Positions 24,603 through 37,825 of a stretch of 64,000 bases of DNA are shown piece after piece. Both the position numbers and the translations under genes were made by a program. Origin of the DNA: Incurvaria masculella (lineage: Eukaryota > Arthropoda > Insecta > Lepidoptera > Incurvariidae); NCBI GenBank assembly GCA_946894095.1, contig OX335659.1, positions 2,921,501-2,985,500 of the forward strand, written 5' to 3'. Each line of letters begins with the position of its first letter. The first letter of the stretch is position 1. The notes beneath the pieces are model-generated. The model saw only the letters and a program-made list of their open reading frames with translations. It was not told where the DNA came from and made no database searches.

Positions 24603-25739
24603 GCTTACGGGCCGTTCTTAAAAGCGACAAATAGTCTTACATTCTTTCATTGGCATGCTGCAGATTGCCTGTCATTATATTTACTATGCATATGGCTAGT
24701 TTGACCTTGAGATAAACCGGGTGAGACGCATAAAACTAGGGTCGAAGGCCGCGTAGCCAGCATTTTGGTACGGTCTGTTACGGACTGTCGCCTCCAGCCT
24801 GTCAAGATGTGGGTTTTATCGAAGACCAAAATTGCAACACCAAAGTTGGGAATCCTATACAATTGGATCTGTGCAACTACTTCTTCGTAAATCACAATAC
24901 ACTTCTTAATACAACCCCGAGCTTTCTTTGCAAACTTGCATCCCTCCTGCCCATATAATAAAAACGTATAATCGGAGCACTTGGTCCTGGCGAATCAGAG
25001 CACTTTTTTGTGATTGACATTAGGTTTTTAAGAACGAGAAACGCCAGTATTTATGACATCAAAGAGTTCGAAGACATATTATTAGGAGCGAGACTTTTCT
25101 CAAATTGATTTCTCTGCCGCACCGCCAGGGTATGGAACCGTCTGCAAGCGAGTGCCTTTCCTCATACCTATAATCGGGGAGTTTTTATCATGGAGGTGAA
25201 GAATGTAGGTTATTTGTTCACCTCCATCGTTTTTATACTTAAGTATGCGAGAGTTGTTTTTGGATTTTTATGTAAAACATTATTTGAAAGTATCGGTGAA
25301 TTATGAAAACAAGTGCAAATTGAAACACAAATAAATTAAGAAAGAAAAAAACTTTGAATGGTAAAAAATGACGAACATTATTGTTGAGCCACGATAAGAT
25401 AACCGATGACTCTGCTATTTCGCCAACGAACTCGTTATTTAACATCTTTTTTAATTGAATTATGTTATCAACGAGTTATAATGATAGTTGAAATATTTAA
25501 AACATCAAATCATGCACAATAATGGTGAATGGTTTCATAGAATACCGTTTAAAGGAAACTTCTTGCATCCACCCTATACATTATTGATGATACACACAAC
25601 GTGTATGATATGATCATATAATAGCCGAACCATAAATACATTTAGTAATACATAATATTTTTTTTTAAAGAATTTTCCAATAAAAATCGAAGTTATTGAG
25701 TTTTTGTTTTGTTTTTTCAATAAATTTCAGCTGGGTCCT

Positions 25740-26185
25740 CGCTGCCGGTTATAAGCCTCCTCCGTTTTTTTTCATTTATTTCTATTCGTGCCAAGTTCAA
25801 TCCATTTCCTTCCTGCCACCCTTGCAATATCGTCCTCCGCCGTTTTTCTAGTCTCTTTCTTGTTCCATTCATCTTGCAGTTTCCACATCGTTACTCCTTT
25901 AGTCCACCTTTCATCTTGGAGCTACATAACCTACGAGTCCTGCCCATTCAGCTATTGTTCTAGCTGCTATGCTATTTCAGAGTCTTTAATTTTGATTCTT
26001 AGTGCAATGCAGATCTTCCTAATTTTTTCTAACCTTCCTATTCCCAGGACACTTTCCACTGCACGCTGACATACTCGAAGTTTCTGTCGTAGTGTGTGAC
26101 CATGTTTGACTTCCATATGGCAGTATTGGTAGAAGGCATATATCTGTGACTATGGACTTGTATTTCAACGGTACTTCCTTCATGA
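25740..26185 (-). mobile_element. LINE (RTE-like) reverse-transcriptase C-terminal remnant, left arm
   Basis: Read on the minus strand with frameshifts it contains LRQKLRVCQRAVESVLGIG, RLEKIRKICIALRI, KTAEDDIARVAGRKWIELG and KKTEEAYNRQ. This is the C-terminal pattern of RTE-type endonuclease/reverse-transcriptase proteins. Several stops and shifts show it is dead. The mirrored copy is at 27877-28322 (+). Confidence 0.75.
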
Positions 26186-26280
26186 CTTTCTATGGTTACC
26201 AGCGTTTCTCTTCTTTGCGTTTCAAAGTCTTCATGCGTCCAACAAACATAAAAACTTGTAATAAGAAGTCGTATTGATGT

Positions 26281-27781
26281 AATATGATAAGTAACCTCTT
26301 ATAATTATTTTAACGGTCCTCTTTTATGCTAACGGTAAATTATTAATGTTTTCTTCGAATCAGGTATGACGTTTTCATAGAAAAATTGCTTACTTTTTGT
26401 GAGTAAATATATTACAGCACCGAAAGAAATCGAGCGACTGAAGGAAGCGTTTCACGGAACACATTTGCGTTTCGGTTGATGCGCCAAGGATACTTTTATG
26501 GTAAAATGGATGCCATGTCAAAAATACATACACAAAAGTAAGGAGGCGCACTAACTTTTGCAAAACATGCTCCATATAATCTCACGTCTAGAAAAGTGGG
26601 AATGTAGGTAGCAAAATACATAGAAGGTGTAGATAAGATACGTAGATATGCAACAGATAATAATTTATTATTAATATTGATCGTTCGTTGAAGTAAATGA
26701 TCACCCCATCAAAATGTATAGTGGTGCTGCTTCGTGCGTAATCACCTATAATGATAATAGAGAATATAGAATGTCAAAATTAAATTCTAAGAAATCCGTA
26801 CTGTCATCAGATTTTCTTGACCTGCACGAAACCATTGGGTTCGACTGTGATATCAAGGACACAAACGTCAAAATAGGCCTGGCACACTGGCCTGGCACCA
26901 CAGATTAAAAAAGTGGCACCGTTAGTTTTTCTGATTCGATTTTCGAATATCACTTCGGGCTCTCCAAAGATTTATTTCTGGGGCTCTCCGAACCTTATAA
27001 ACCTGGAACATTCCAAACGGAATATTTTGGTCCATTCGTTTCGAATTTGAAAAACGCTGTTGTATGTGGCGCCAATGATGTGGTATTCGTAGAGCCAGAT
27101 TTGGATTTCGTGTTCGAAAATCGAATTACGAAAACAAGTGTGCGTACCAGCGCGGGTGTTACCATAGATGTTACCGACCTAGTAGCACACCTATGTGTGT
27201 AGCCAAGTGTTGGCTCGACGTTCCAACCACATTCCAGTTCGCGGTCAAAGCAATATATGTAAAACAAATTATGTAATGAACTGCTCTGTCGTGGCAAACA
27301 ATAGGTCTAAAAGCAAGGCATTTACTGAGGTGTACTGACATGTAATGGAAAGGCTTGTATTTCTCACTAAACTAGGTCATTCATCTGGCAGCATGAGGTC
27401 ACTGTAAAAATTAGATTCATGTGGGAATTATTCATGGAATGCAAATTATCACTGTAGCATGACCCATCACCCAACTAGCAAATTGGTTATATAATATCGA
27501 GATCTCATGACTTATTGTCTTTACAAACGTCATATGTATGTTATATATGTGGCTAATGTGGCTAATGATAAAATATGACAAATCCGAGTGCAGTGTACTG
27601 TCTATGGATGATGAATAAACAATAAACAATATATAAGTTATTTTTATTGCATTTTAAATAAATTTTAATTAAATAACATAGAACTACTGCAATATAGCTA
27701 TAACAAACACTTAAGTCATACCAAAGACTAATTAGGGAGTCATACAAATCTTTCAGTCGTAACATTTTCGCTGTTATGACA
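26281..27781. other. 1.5-kb spacer between the palindrome arms
   Basis: Single-copy sequence at the centre of the inverted repeat. It contains a long, nearly open plus-strand region (26683-27199) and, at 27540-27625, a reverse copy of the TTTATTCATCATCC retroelement tail. Confidence 0.8.
26683..27199 (+). pseudogene. Unrecognised ~170-codon reading frame with one internal stop
   Basis: One frame stays open from 26683 to 27199 except for a TAA at 26906-26908; the first ATG is at 26714. The 3' half has ordinary coding-like composition, for example NAVVCGANDVVFVEPDLDF, and no introns are evident. I cannot place it in a family. It could be a decayed gene captured in the spacer, or a chance open frame. 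Confidence 0.3.
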
Positions 27782-30700
27782 ACATCAATACGACTTCTTA
27801 TTACAAGTTTTTATGTTTGTTGGACGCATGAAGACTTTGAAACGCAAAGAAGAGAAACGCTGGTAACCATAGAAAGTCATGAAGGAAGTACCGTTGAAAT
27901 ACAAGTCCATAGTCACAGATATATGCCTTCTACCAATACTGCCATATGGAAGTCAAACATGGTCACACACTACGACAGAAACTTCGAGTATGTCAGCGTG
28001 CAGTGGAAAGTGTCCTGGGAATAGGAAGGTTAGAAAAAATTAGGAAGATCTGCATTGCACTAAGAATCAAAATTAAAGACTCTGAAATAGCATAGCAGCT
28101 AGAACAATAGCTGAATGGGCAGGACTCGTAGGTTATGTAGCTCCAAGATGAAAGGTGGACTAAAGGAGTAACGATGTGGAAACTGCAAGATGAATGGAAC
28201 AAGAAAGAGACTAGAAAAACGGCGGAGGACGATATTGCAAGGGTGGCAGGAAGGAAATGGATTGAACTTGGCACGAATAGAAATAAATGAAAAAAAACGG
28301 AGGAGGCTTATAACCGGCAGCGAGGACCCAGCTGAAATTTATTGAAAAAACAAAACAAAAACTCAATAACTTCGATTTTTATTGGAAAATTCTTTAAAAA
28401 AAAATATTATGTATTACTAAATGTATTTATGGTTCGGCTATTATATGATCATATCATACACGTTGTGTGTATCATCAATAATGTATAGGGTGGATGCAAG
28501 AAGTTTCCTTTAAACGGTATTCTATGAAACCATTCACCATTATTGTGCATGATTTGATGTTTTAAATATTTCAACTATCATTATAACTCGTTGATAACAT
28601 AATTCAATTAAAAAAGATGTTAAATAACGAGTTCGTTGGCGAAATAGCAGAGTCATCGGTTATCTTATCGTGGCTCAACAATAATGTTCGTCATTTTTTA
28701 CCATTCAAAGTTTTTTTCTTTCTTAATTTATTTGTGTTTCAATTTGCACTTGTTTTCATAATTCACCGATACTTTCAAATAATGTTTTACATAAAAATCC
28801 AAAAACAACTCTCGCATACTTAAGTATAAAAACGATGGAGGTGAACAAATAACCTACATTCTTCACCTCCATGATAAAAACTCCCCGATTATAGGTATGA
28901 GGAAAGGCACTCGCTTGCAGACGGTTCCATACCCTGGCGGTGCGGCAGAGAAATCAATTTGAGAAAAGTCTCGCTCCTAATAATATGTCTTCGAACTCTT
29001 TGATGTCATAAATACTGGCGTTTCTCGTTCTTAAAAACCTAATGTCAATCACAAAAAAGTGCTCTGATTCGCCAGGACCAAGTGCTCCGATTATACGTTT
29101 TTATTATATGGGCAGGAGGGATGCAAGTTTGCAAAGAAAGCTCGGGGTTGTATTAAGAAGTGTATTGTGATTTACGAAGAAGTAGTTGCACAGATCCAAT
29201 TGTATAGGATTCCCAACTTTGGTGTTGCAATTTTGGTCTTCGATAAAACCCACATGTTAACAGGCTGGAGGCGACAGTCCGTAACAGAGCGTACCAAAAT
29301 GCTGGCTACGCGGCCTTCGACCCTAGTTTTATGCGTCTCACCCGGTTTATCTCAAGGTCAAACTAGCCATATGCATAGTAAATAGAATGACAGGCAATCT
29401 GCAGCATGCCAATGAAAGAATGTAAGACTATTTGTCGCTTTTAAGGTGGCCCATCCCGCTCATCTCCCCATACAAAAGGGGAAAGAAGATCACGCCCATA
29501 TTTCTTGTCAGATATCCAAAATTTTGCTCAAAATAGCTTTATTTGATCGAACTAGATGTCTGATGACCATTGGCATTGAAAAATTGTGTTTGGTTTCTAA
29601 GTTATAAGGTCCGAAAGTTCGCATTTTTGGCGCGTTTTATACAATAACTTTGGAGGCGGATTACGCAATGATTAAGTAAGAACATCTTAAAAAGATTAGT
29701 CATCAGACATAGCTTATTTAATCAAGATTTATAATCTATTAGGTTTTTGTTCCAATTTTTACTGCAGCGGTCGTGGTTTACTTTTAGCTATAAGTCGTTT
29801 TTAAATTAAAATTTTCGTAAATCTTACCAAATCATACACTATGCACATTGTCTTTTTTGTGGACACGTTGCATCTTCCTCATCACGGAGCCTGTCTTATT
29901 TTTTGAAACAGAGAAGGTCCCAGAGCGCAACAGCACGGTTTTGTACCGTGCCCGCGAATGAGTTAGGCCCGCCGGGTTGGGCCACCTTAAGAACGGCCCG
30001 TAAGCTATGCTCCCCATACAAACGTAGTTTACTAATAATTTGGAAACCGCTATTCCAATTAAATTGATATTTAATATCTAATATCAGGTAACAAATATCT
30101 GTGTCTGCATGCTTTTGTTTTTTTGAAAAATCCAAACCGAATGAAATGAAAGCAAAAAGAAAATCTTCATACGAATTTTGTTTTCTCTATGGTTTGACCC
30201 AAATACATTTACCGAAAAAACAAAGGCATGCAGACACAGATATTTGTTGCCTAATATTAGATACCAAATATCAAGTAAGTTGGAACATTGGTTTTCAAAT
30301 GATTAGTAAACTACGTTTGTATGGGAGGCGAAATTTTCAGGTGCTTACATTCATGCTTTTACGAAAGAGTGGACTGAATTATCTGCATACTTTGTGCACC
30401 AATTGGTTCCGTGTCTCTGATCCGACCGATCGTGCGCTCACACAGTCAAGTAGGTTCTACTGTTAGATTTCTAATTACCCAACTAGTATTTCATATGAAT
30501 ACGGTCACCTAATTGCATGTCGTTACACCAGAAATAAAGACAACATTTGACATTAGTTTCTGTCTTCTCACAGTTCAAACAGTCGTATTCAGAGTGAACT
30601 GTAAAACATTAGTACGGGGTTAACTCCGGACTCACCACACAAAATGCGACCTAGTACGGAAATAATCCGCCTATTAAAATTATTCCGCCCACTCTGAATA

Positions 30701-31806
30701 CTGCTGTACATGTTTAGTGTTTTCTGTCATATACACATCGGCCTTGAAGTAAAGGGAACTATGAACCTCTTTCCAGCGAGGGTGATTAAAATACGTAGAT
30801 ACCACTTACATAATTATTATGTTTCTTATCTTACTCTGTCTTCATTGAATTTAATGCACAATAATGCTACTTATTTAAAGTGATAACATTAATGTCTTAC
30901 TACATTGTTATACCTACATTATTGATTATTCCTGTAGCGGAGCGCAAGCATGAAAGCTAATGCTTTCATCTTGCCGTTAGAAGGAGGTCTTCCTAGGTCA
31001 CATACGTATTAGACTGGCACGTTATTAGTGAGTGTATTCACTTGAGCCCACGGGCCTTTCTTGCGGCCCTTGCGACCTCTGCTGGATGCCATTGTAACTC
31101 GTGTAAGTGGATTAAGAACGCGAGTTAAACTCAATTATGACGACATCTCCACTCCAGACTGTCTGACGAAATAGCAGACGAAATTGACATTGCACGGAAA
31201 TCATTCTGAGCCACAGAACTTTGTGTGCTTGCACCTATACATTTGGGGACTGCATTTTTTGTTTTGCTTATTTTTGCCTATACAATCTCTCCCCAAAGTT
31301 GATTTGTAATTGATGTGTATGACGTTTTGGTGACAATATGTGTAATTAACGTCAGAATAAGTCTTATTTATCCCAGTATTTGTTGCCGCAAGCTCCTGTT
31401 TTGCGGCGTCCATTTCTAGAATGAAAAAGGAACCCCTATAAGATAACTTCGCGGTCAAGACCCTTTTTCTCAGGAACGCGTTGAGGTATCAAGTTGTGCC
31501 CCAAGGGGCCATATACCTAAGCACTAAGAACATATTAATTTTCAGTTGTAAGGCCTATTACCATCTCGACTCGAGACGTTTTGCATCTAGTCCACACAAT
31601 AAATGCCGTCTTCTTAGCTGCATGGCAGCATCGCAGTCACGGTTGTATCAGGGCTTGCCACCATATTGCCACCGAGACAAACACTATTGTCATCATTATA
31701 GGTTATAAATGGTTCCATTGACTTTGCAACCACTTCAGCAGTGGCTCAGCACGGCGAATCAGAGCTGTCCTCGGCTATGAATCCATCGATATAACCTCAA
31801 TCTTTC
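27782..31806 (-). repeat. Right arm of the inverted repeat, with a 546-bp insertion
   Basis: Reverse complement of 22802-26280 plus exactly 546 extra bases: the TTAA element 29445-29986 and one duplicated TTAA. Outside the right edge the sequence switches at 31807 to the ggttctcttgattggcacag module also found at 10606-10660. Contents mirror the left arm: LINE remnant 27877-28322, foldback 30006-30325, TIR element 30579-30706. Confidence 0.95.
29445..29986 (+). mobile_element. TTAA-flanked element present only in the right arm, 542 bp
   Basis: TTAA at 29441-29444 and 29987-29990; ends ggtggcccatcccgc and cgggttgggccacc. The matching left-arm site near 24619 reads as a single uninterrupted TTAA within cgcttttaagaacggcc (reverse complement), i.e. 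an empty site. This defines both the ends and the target duplication. Confidence 0.92.
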
Positions 31807-33811
31807 GGTTCTCTTGATTGGCACAGCGCGTGCCCGGCTGACGCCGACTCAATGTTATATGTTATGCAATGTTATATCAATACTTATATGTTTTGATGTA
31901 GCTAGAATAAGTTGTAGTTTAGGGGCAGCTGTCTTACCATATCTTTACTGTACTCAGTCCTGACTGTACTTTCATTATTTTAATGTCACTAAAAAGTCAC
32001 ATTTCTTCACTATTCTCTATTCCTTGATGGTAGATAAACCAGTTCCATTTATTCTTACGGTAAATACCTATACGTTTCGGTGTCGTAATGTTCCCTTGTT
32101 GATAAAGCAATTAGGTTAAGTAACGTGGCTGAGCCACGCCCACATTAGCTATTGGGAAATAAACCTGAATCATAAACCCACATTTTTGTGTGCACAATGC
32201 CGTGGATACTAAAGGGAAGGTCTATAAATTATTTTATTTCTCTCTCTGTTACGTAATACTATTTTAAAAATCCGTCGTCGGGCGTATCTCTGTCTGTTTA
32301 TTTATCTGTCTATCCGCTTGTAACGGTAAACATAAAATAAGTCAGCCTAAACACAAAAAAAGTCTGCTGTTTGGTTGGACCCTCTTAGATGTCTTTCGTT
32401 TTTTTAGAATACCGGAATTTTATCTTTTCTCGATATTGACAATAGATATTTATACTTTCAAAGTGGCCTTATTTATTGGGTGTTTTCGCGCTTGCATTTA
32501 TTGCGTGACATGGTTTAAAATGTAATTTCAACGTTTTTGTGCCCAACATATTTATTCGAAATTAATTATTAATGTAGCATTCGATAACCTCTTTTATGCT
32601 ATTTAAACGGTCTTATGACCGTTAAAATAATAATTTAAACGGATGAATTGATAACCTCCTCCTTTTTTTGAAGTCGGTTAAAAAAAAAAACCTCACCTCT
32701 AAGATGGTAAAATTTCTGCTGATATTAATATATACAAAAGTACCCTTTTTGACATGTGCTTATACATACATTAATATATTGAATTATTGTATTTTTATAG
32801 TATTCTTAAAACATTACTAACGTCAACACAAGGACACAATTCGTACGACGAAAGACACTGACTCTCACAGCACAGGGAATCCTTACAAAAAAACTATGTA
32901 CGTCGTTTCCTATCAAATGTATACACTGGGAAGAGAATGATTTCATAAGTCCCTTTTACTTTATGGTGGACGTCAGCATGTCAGAAAGAGATCTCAAATT
33001 TGTCTCTATTTCCGGTGTATAGATTTCAGACGAAACGACTGTACTGAACCCATGGTTGTTATTATACCGATGTATGTAATATTAATAACAAATAAATAAC
33101 TTTTACTTTTTTATACAGAAGACGGCTAGGCAATAACCATGTGAAAATGAGGAAGAGTGCAAAACAAACGAAACGAACTAGACTAATTTATAAATAAGGT
33201 TGAGATAAATAGGCGTAAGTAAAACGAATGCTAAAATTCATAGACATTACTCGTACTTGACTAAGCTGAAGTTTCTCTCGACTGTCAGTTTTGATATAAT
33301 GTCAAATTTAACAGTCGGCAGCCATTTTTTGGCTAAGCCAAGCACGAGTAAAGTATTTGAATCTCAGCATAGGACTATTTGTACTTTCAACAGTTTGATA
33401 GATTTTGTATGTACATTTCGTCACGGGTGACACTAGTTAGTATTAACGAAGTAATTATTAGTATTATCTTTGGTATTGCTATTGGTGGGAATATTTATCT
33501 CAACATTCTACTCGAGTAATTTGGGGACCATACAACCATAGTAATATACTATGCTGCAACTCCGAAGGGATGTATATTATTCAGAACTCCATAACGCTGT
33601 CTCTCCGTCATAGATATATAAATAAAAATGCTCTCCGTCCCGATTATACCATCGCCATTGACCATCGCATTATACCATGCCTGTGCAATAGGCAGGGAAT
33701 GCACCAATCCACTGTCGGTATTCCTTGAGTTACAACAACCAATCCTGTAAATCCCTATTTATAGAATCGGTAAACTTTGGATTATGCGCAGCATATGACA
33801 TAAGCCAGGAC
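31807..33811. other. Intergenic repeats right of the palindrome
   Basis: Holds an AACCGACTTC-repeat end (32636-32690), the reverse copy of the 741-type short TIR element (32903-33046) and a GGCCTAAGCC-type foldback (33228-33372, ending gaatctcagcat). No gene recognised. Confidence 0.6.
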
Positions 33812-34072
33812 TCATGGACATTCTGGGGGGCTGCGAAAACCGTCCAGGTGATTCTTCACACCATTTTTGAAGGACCCCAGGTTGCACTTTGAGAGTAATA
33901 ACTCGGCAGGGAGTCGACCTTTAAAATAAATATGAAGAAAAAACTGGTCTGCCGGCAATATTTTCCCAGGCCCGCGAGGCTTCAAAATCGTCGGCCGCAC
34001 CTTAGGGGTATGGAAGGTCTGGCGTATGGCATTTATCACCACAGAAAAAAACGTCGTTTCCGTGAAACGCAA
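33812..34072 (-). mobile_element. Probable LINE ORF2 C-terminal remnant
   Basis: An 86-codon frame contains GRLPAELLLSKCNLGSFKNG, which resembles the last ~60 residues of LINE ORF2 proteins (short Trp/Leu/Phe-rich end, FK..V). No reverse-transcriptase core is attached. Identification is by pattern only. Confidence 0.35.
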
Positions 34073-34273
34073 GCACGAGTCTGGCCTTGCTATTCGGCTA
34101 TTCCGCTATAATACTTAATATAAATGAGTAGGTCACGCATTTCGCTAACAAATAATAAAATTTGCAGGAAGGCGCCAACTCACGTGTTATTTGAAACCTT
34201 ACCAACTGTCCACTTCCAAATATATTACACGAGTTATGTACTGGGCCATCGCGACAAGTACCATCAGGGGGGC

Positions 34274-34508
34274 AACCGGCGTAATATGTGAGTAAATATG
34301 TGAGGGAATTCGATCAATTCTGCACCAATCAGAAGCGATTATGTCATAACTTCTGCGCTCTTTATTCGGAGTGGGCGTGCTGACTTTATTATCTCCGAAC
34401 ATTTTATAAGGTTACTCCGGAGACTGTTACTCAATGGTTACTTTTTAGAATATTTGGCATCCACTCCGGTGCGAAATTGATCGAATTCCCTCACGTTTTA
34501 CGCCGGTT
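34274..34508. mobile_element. Foldback/TIR element, 235 bp
   Basis: Left end aaccggcgtaatatgtgag... and right end ...ctcacgttttacgccggtt are inverted copies. The inner parts pair precisely (gagggaattcgatcaatt with aattgatcgaattccctc). The left arm has a ~10-base duplication (gtgagtaaatat). Confidence 0.65.
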
Positions 34509-35253
34509 CAGTCCGCAATAGGAAAGTAGTTAATTTGAATCAAATGAAATGACATTTTGCCAAATAGGTACGGTTTTTAAATTAAATATTCTGTCATTCA
34601 GAACTGTTGCCAACTTTGTAGATAGTAATGGAAAATTAAACAAAATAAAAGCTGTAAGAACCTGCGCAGATTCTTTCTCGCTGTGAACTGTGCTTTTTCT
34701 CGGGAGAAAGTTGAGAAGAGAATGCAATGCAAAAAATATCATCACTGCATTCTACCAAAGTACATAATTCTACGCTACCCTAGTTATTTATTCCGTTTAT
34801 CTCTGTTAAATTGTCTATGGTGATGGATGACTATTCTTTCTTTGAAATGTAAATCATTGTTTGGTAGTGCTTCATAAATTGCGAGTGCACGATTGCGGTG
34901 GACAATGATTTTATATATTTACTGGATAAGTACGACATTAGTTGTTATGAAATTTCATATTATTATCTACATTTAAGCATTGTAAGTACCTAATCAGATT
35001 TTGAAAATAAGCGCAAAAAGTTTTCACTCAGGACATTCGTCGGAAGCAGGATTTCATATTGTGACAATATTTTTTAGGATTGTCTTTTAGTGTTTTTATC
35101 CATGGACCGTTAGTTTTAACCGGTCTAACGTGTTTAGATTTTAAATTTAGAAAATGTAGAGAATAGGTGGAGGTAAATAGCCAATGCTTGATCTGCCATA
35201 GACCGTCAGCTAACAAAAAAACATGTATATGTTACGGTTAAAGCCCGATGTTG

Positions 35254-35500
35254 ACTAAAGTCCGAAATCTTTTTTCCTTGAAAGTAACTAAGATTTTCAA
35301 GATATACCCCTGTCGAGGACACTAATTTGGAATTTATTAAGAAAAAAATTAACCTTAACGATTTTTTTTGGAATTTACAAAAAATAAAAAATACATTTAA
35401 AATTTCTATTTTTTTCTTGAAATCCCCTTATCACTCAATATCGATATGAATACAGGCAATAAAATTGAAGGAAAAAATAATTTCGGACTTTATCCAAAAT
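35254..35500. mobile_element. Foldback element, ~247 bp
   Basis: ttgactaaagtccgaaatct at the left pairs imperfectly with aatttcggactttatccaa at the right over ~40 bases. Very A/T-rich core. Confidence 0.45.
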
Positions 35501-35597
35501 AGTTTTTTATCCGGAGAAATACCATAACGAAAGAAAAATATATTATAGGTAAGTACCTACCTCACGGAGGAGGGGGGTAGACCTAGACTTGGATCGC

Positions 35598-36215
35598 AAA
35601 TACCGCACCTACCAAAGGAATTAGGTGCCACGTCAGGACCTCCCCGTTACGAGAACGGCTACATTGAACTGCAGGGAACATGGTCAAATTTTCATTGCCG
35701 CTTCGACCATATTTGCGATATATTGCGAAGGCACCGGCGGGTTTATGAGAGTCGTTACCCTATCAATTCCCCATACTACGCGCGATAACTGTTTCCATGC
35801 TCTTAATATTTTACCTAATATGTTTTTGAAAATTGGAAAATATTGGCTAATAAACATTGGAAGAAGTGGTCTTTTTTTACATTAATTTTTATTTATTTTT
35901 TTACTTAAAAATACAGAAATTAAAAAAAAACATAAAATACGGACATAGAATAAAGCTTCCTCATATGATATGTTTTTTAATCTGACAACAATTATGTAGG
36001 GCTGACAACAATAAACGTTAGGGCCTGTAAGACGATTTCGCTATTTTAATGGCAGTCGCCGTGCAAATTTGTGCCTTGGCCAATGGACAATGAATGCATT
36101 TCTTAAAATCTTCAAATTCTCAAATCGTTTTTTTATGGATTCCGAACCAAGCAACAACTCGCATTCGCCCAAATCAAAAAGAGAAAGAAAGTGGTGCATG
36201 AACGAGGCTCCTACA
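35598..36215 (-). mobile_element. SINE fragments
   Basis: Two minus-strand pieces of the shared SINE body: 35598-35760 (aaaggaattaggtgccacg, ttcattgccgcttcgacca) and 36130-36215 (attccgaaccaagcaac, gaaagaaagtggtgcatgaa). ~370 bases of other sequence lie between them. Confidence 0.6.
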
Positions 36216-37825
36216 CGTGCCGTACTACAAAGTAAATACTGACTGGCTTTAAAATTCAGTATGTTATCAATGTGACATGATAAGCGCATGAGATTGTTCC
36301 GTCAACAAACTATTGGTCGGTTGTGTGCCGTATCCACTATTTTGGAATGCAATTTGCTACGAATTCGGAGATGATTTTAAATTATTTTGTATGCTTTATT
36401 TTATTTCCTATATTCATCGTTGGAACCATTTTGTCTGAACTTTTTGTTAGAGCTAACAATTTTTGTACGAAACATTTTGAAACAATATTGATGTTAGTTT
36501 GTTTTTATGAAATAAGACCCTGTAGGTATTTAGCACTGTGTGTTAACCCTGTGCGGGTATTAGGCGTAGATTTTTAGAATAGCATAATATTAATAATAAT
36601 CTTACCTTTAAAAAATAATCAGATGATTATCCTCCTTACTTAAATATGCAACCCCTTCCTATTGATTTTAATTCACTTTTTCACAGCATTATCTGCACAA
36701 AAACAATATCGTCCTTGTATTTATTGTGCATTTATGTTACTCCAAAAGTGTACGAATTGCCGAAACGAGGCTGCAATTTAAAACTATCGGCGAGTTTGCG
36801 CGGCAAACTCGAACACCGCGAGCGGTCAACGCTGCGACCCGAAATGAATGAACTGACTGACACAGCAAGTGATTAGCTAGCTACCTGCCTACCTACATAC
36901 ATTGTATTCTGTTGAGTGAATGTGAAATGGTGTGAATGTACTGATTACACGGTCAGCTGTGTTCTCTCACAGACGGGATTTCCAATTTAGGGGGGCCTCC
37001 AAACCTATTAAAAAAAAATTGGCAATGATTTGATTTTGGAGAGAGAAGTGTAACTTCTTGCCTATCGCGTGTAGATAGATAATATTATCTCTTGGACAGT
37101 TGGCATTTTTAATTAGAATTTATTTTATTTATTTACATGATTTCCCATGACTTTTATTATTTGGATAAATAACAACATTTTATCTAAAATTGATTAAACA
37201 AATACATTTCGATCGTAGGGGCGCGCCCCACCGTTGGTCTAAAAGTTTTGGAGAAATTAAACTTCACATTTTTAGGGGCACGGAAATCAGAATCGTAACC
37301 ATGGTAAATTAACTCGCCGGTCGAACAGCCAGTACGGACTATGATAACTATCCTGCGACGTGTTATGAACTAGCTAGGTGAAATTTTATTAATTTACCAC
37401 ACACATACAGACAGACACACACACACACAAGTAGACATGGGCGTCAAACTTAAAAAAAAAGATATTTTTAGTCGGTTGTGTGTTTAGTCGGGATTGTTTC
37501 CCAGGGAAATTGACTAAAAGTCAATTATCCTGGGAAATTAACTATTTCCGTGGTAATTATAAGCCAAAGAATTTAGGGAAATCAGACACATGGAAATCGG
37601 AAGTGTTTTAAAAAGTTAATAACTTGACAAATATTACGCTTAAACGAAAAGGTTAACACCTCTTTAAAATTGTATTAACTTAATTGCTGCCATCGCTTAC
37701 AAAAAAAAGCATATGGAGAAACGTTAAAAAATATGAAAAAAACAAACAAAAAGGTGTAAACAAAACTAGAAATATACCTAAACAACACCAAATCAAATCA
37801 AATAACATCATCAGTTTTTCTAGAT
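36216..37825. other. Intergenic stretch, nothing recognised
   Basis: A GC-richer patch at 36770-36850 (gagtttgcgcggcaaactcg, a short palindrome) could be a 5' exon or promoter of an unseen gene. No splice or ORF evidence supports it. The (AC)n run at 37400-37425 is a short microsatellite. Confidence 0.4.

Larger units (their letters stand above)
22802..26280 (+). repeat. Left arm of a 3.48-kb inverted repeat
   Basis: Reverse complement of 27782-31806. Positions outside the extra TTAA element pair by constant sums: x+y=54608 from the outer edge to the insertion, and 54062 inside it. Matching stops abruptly at 22802 and 26280. I saw only scattered single-base differences (for example near 22930, 24054 and 24807), about 99% identity. 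The arm holds a short TIR element (23902-24029), a secondary foldback (24283-24602) and a dead LINE fragment (25740-26185). It has no gene I recognise. Confidence 0.95.

Noticed and set aside
22802..31806. The palindrome as one giant foldback transposon or a CRISPR-like array
   Set aside because: No target duplication at the outer edges, no transposase frame, and no short regularly spaced repeats; the arms themselves contain older dead elements.
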